DNA from: Phascolomyces articulosus
Lineage: Eukaryota > Mucoromycota > Mucoromycetes > Mucorales > Lichtheimiaceae
Direction of reading: 5' to 3'
Assembly (NCBI GenBank): GCA_025677815.1
Contig: JAIXMP010000002.1
Location: 1,674,001-1,738,000 of the forward strand
Length of the DNA stretch: 64,000 nucleotides
The notes beneath the pieces are model-generated. The model did not search any database, was not told the DNA's origin, and was given only the letters and a program-made list of their open reading frames with translations. The translations under genes were made by a program, and so were the position numbers. Positions within the stretch are counted from its first letter, which is position 1. Each line of letters opens with the position of its first letter. Positions 63,322-64,000 of this stretch are shown here, in pieces.

Positions 63322-64000
63322 AATGTTTCATATATGGACCAAAAAGAATTCAACGGCAATGATGATGCTGACGATTGGAAACTTTTTTTTCTTTTTTCAC
63401 TCCTAGATCATCTATTGTTTCGATTCTATCGAAAAAAAACATCTATTATCTATTATACATTGAAAAATCACCCTTGTTTTGCTATTTTTTTTATATCTCA
63501 TACTGCTACTTTACAACGACGACTAAAACAACAAAAATACGAATACTGTAGCAACATATTTCTCTCATCACTTAGTTATCAACTAGACCCTTGTTATTTT
63601 AAACAGGATGTATATCCATCATCTCTTTACCTCCATCCTCCTTCTGCTGACGTTTTTGTTCAAGTCACTGATTTATTATATGACAATATGGATTGTGGTA
63701 CTATATTCTTACCAATTTATATTTCTTTATCCCTTTTTTCTATTATTCTCTCATTTACTCTATTTATCATCATCATTCCGTCCATCATAATATATACCAA
63801 TAAACCTATCAATATAATTCACCATTTAGTATACATATATTTATTATTTTATATTGTCATTCGTGTAACTTTTTTTTGTATTATTATTAAAATCTAAATT
63901 CTGTACTCATTTGAAATACTATATCATGTAATAATATTTAATTTTTATGATTTTTATTAATTGTATATAAATAATAAACAATCTTCTCCTACAGACTTTT
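63322..64000. other. 3' region of the NIPA gene
   Basis: T/C-rich sequence with an unusually long stop-free frame (63334-63897) in phase with the NIPA gene. Beyond 63898 it is A+T-rich with AATAAT/AATAAA signals near the window end. Confidence 0.5.

Overview
The window is eukaryotic, A+T-rich and gene-dense, with many short GT-AG introns. Its gene content is fungal: a FET3/FTR1 iron-uptake pair, a TORC2 Rictor subunit, a fungal-type cystathionine beta-lyase, an AA5 copper radical oxidase and serine-rich surface proteins. The intron style and base composition suggest an early-diverging fungus, probably Mucoromycota; that placement is inference. I rebuilt 17 genes exon by exon, joining exons only where the reading phase and the family sequence agreed.

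Layout: serine-rich membrane protein (+, 1.3-2.5 kb); Mpo1/DUF962 protein (-, 2.9-3.9); vesicular-amine-type MFS transporter (+, 5.8-8.4); NmrA-like protein (+, 9.2-10.1); Smr-domain protein (+, 10.7-11.6); Rictor/Ste20 (+, 12.4-17.8); a two-domain GT31-GT32 glycosyltransferase (+, 18.1-21.4); cystathionine beta-lyase (-, 21.7-23.2); sugar-family MFS transporter (-, 24.4-27.1); secreted GH47 mannosidase (+, 28.2-30.7); copper radical oxidase (-, 31.1-33.2); cytochrome P450 (+, 34.7-37.1); a decayed transposon with intact terminal inverted repeats (38.0-39.8); FTR1 (-, 42.3-43.6) and FET3 (+, 44.2-46.7) back to back; WDR44-type WD40 protein (-, 47.0-50.6) and a HECT ubiquitin ligase (+, 50.9-54.2) back to back; a large repeat-rich membrane mucin (+, 56.4-60.2); and a NIPA-type magnesium transporter (+, 61.4-63.3).

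Functional links: FET3 (ferroxidase) and FTR1 (permease) form the reductive high-affinity iron uptake complex. They share a 576-bp promoter holding three exact copies of the iron-responsive GATA motif ATCWGATAA. The GT31-GT32 protein and the GH47 mannosidase act on glycans, and the two serine-rich membrane proteins are likely heavily glycosylated wall or sensor proteins. I see no secondary-metabolite cluster, rRNA, tRNA or CRISPR.

The most unusual items are the GT31-GT32 fusion with a multi-pass N-terminus and a C-terminal adhesin-like motif, a predicted 3-nt microexon in the MFS gene, the clustered GATA sites, the graded tandem repeats of the mucin gene, and a long stop-free extension directly behind the NIPA stop codon.
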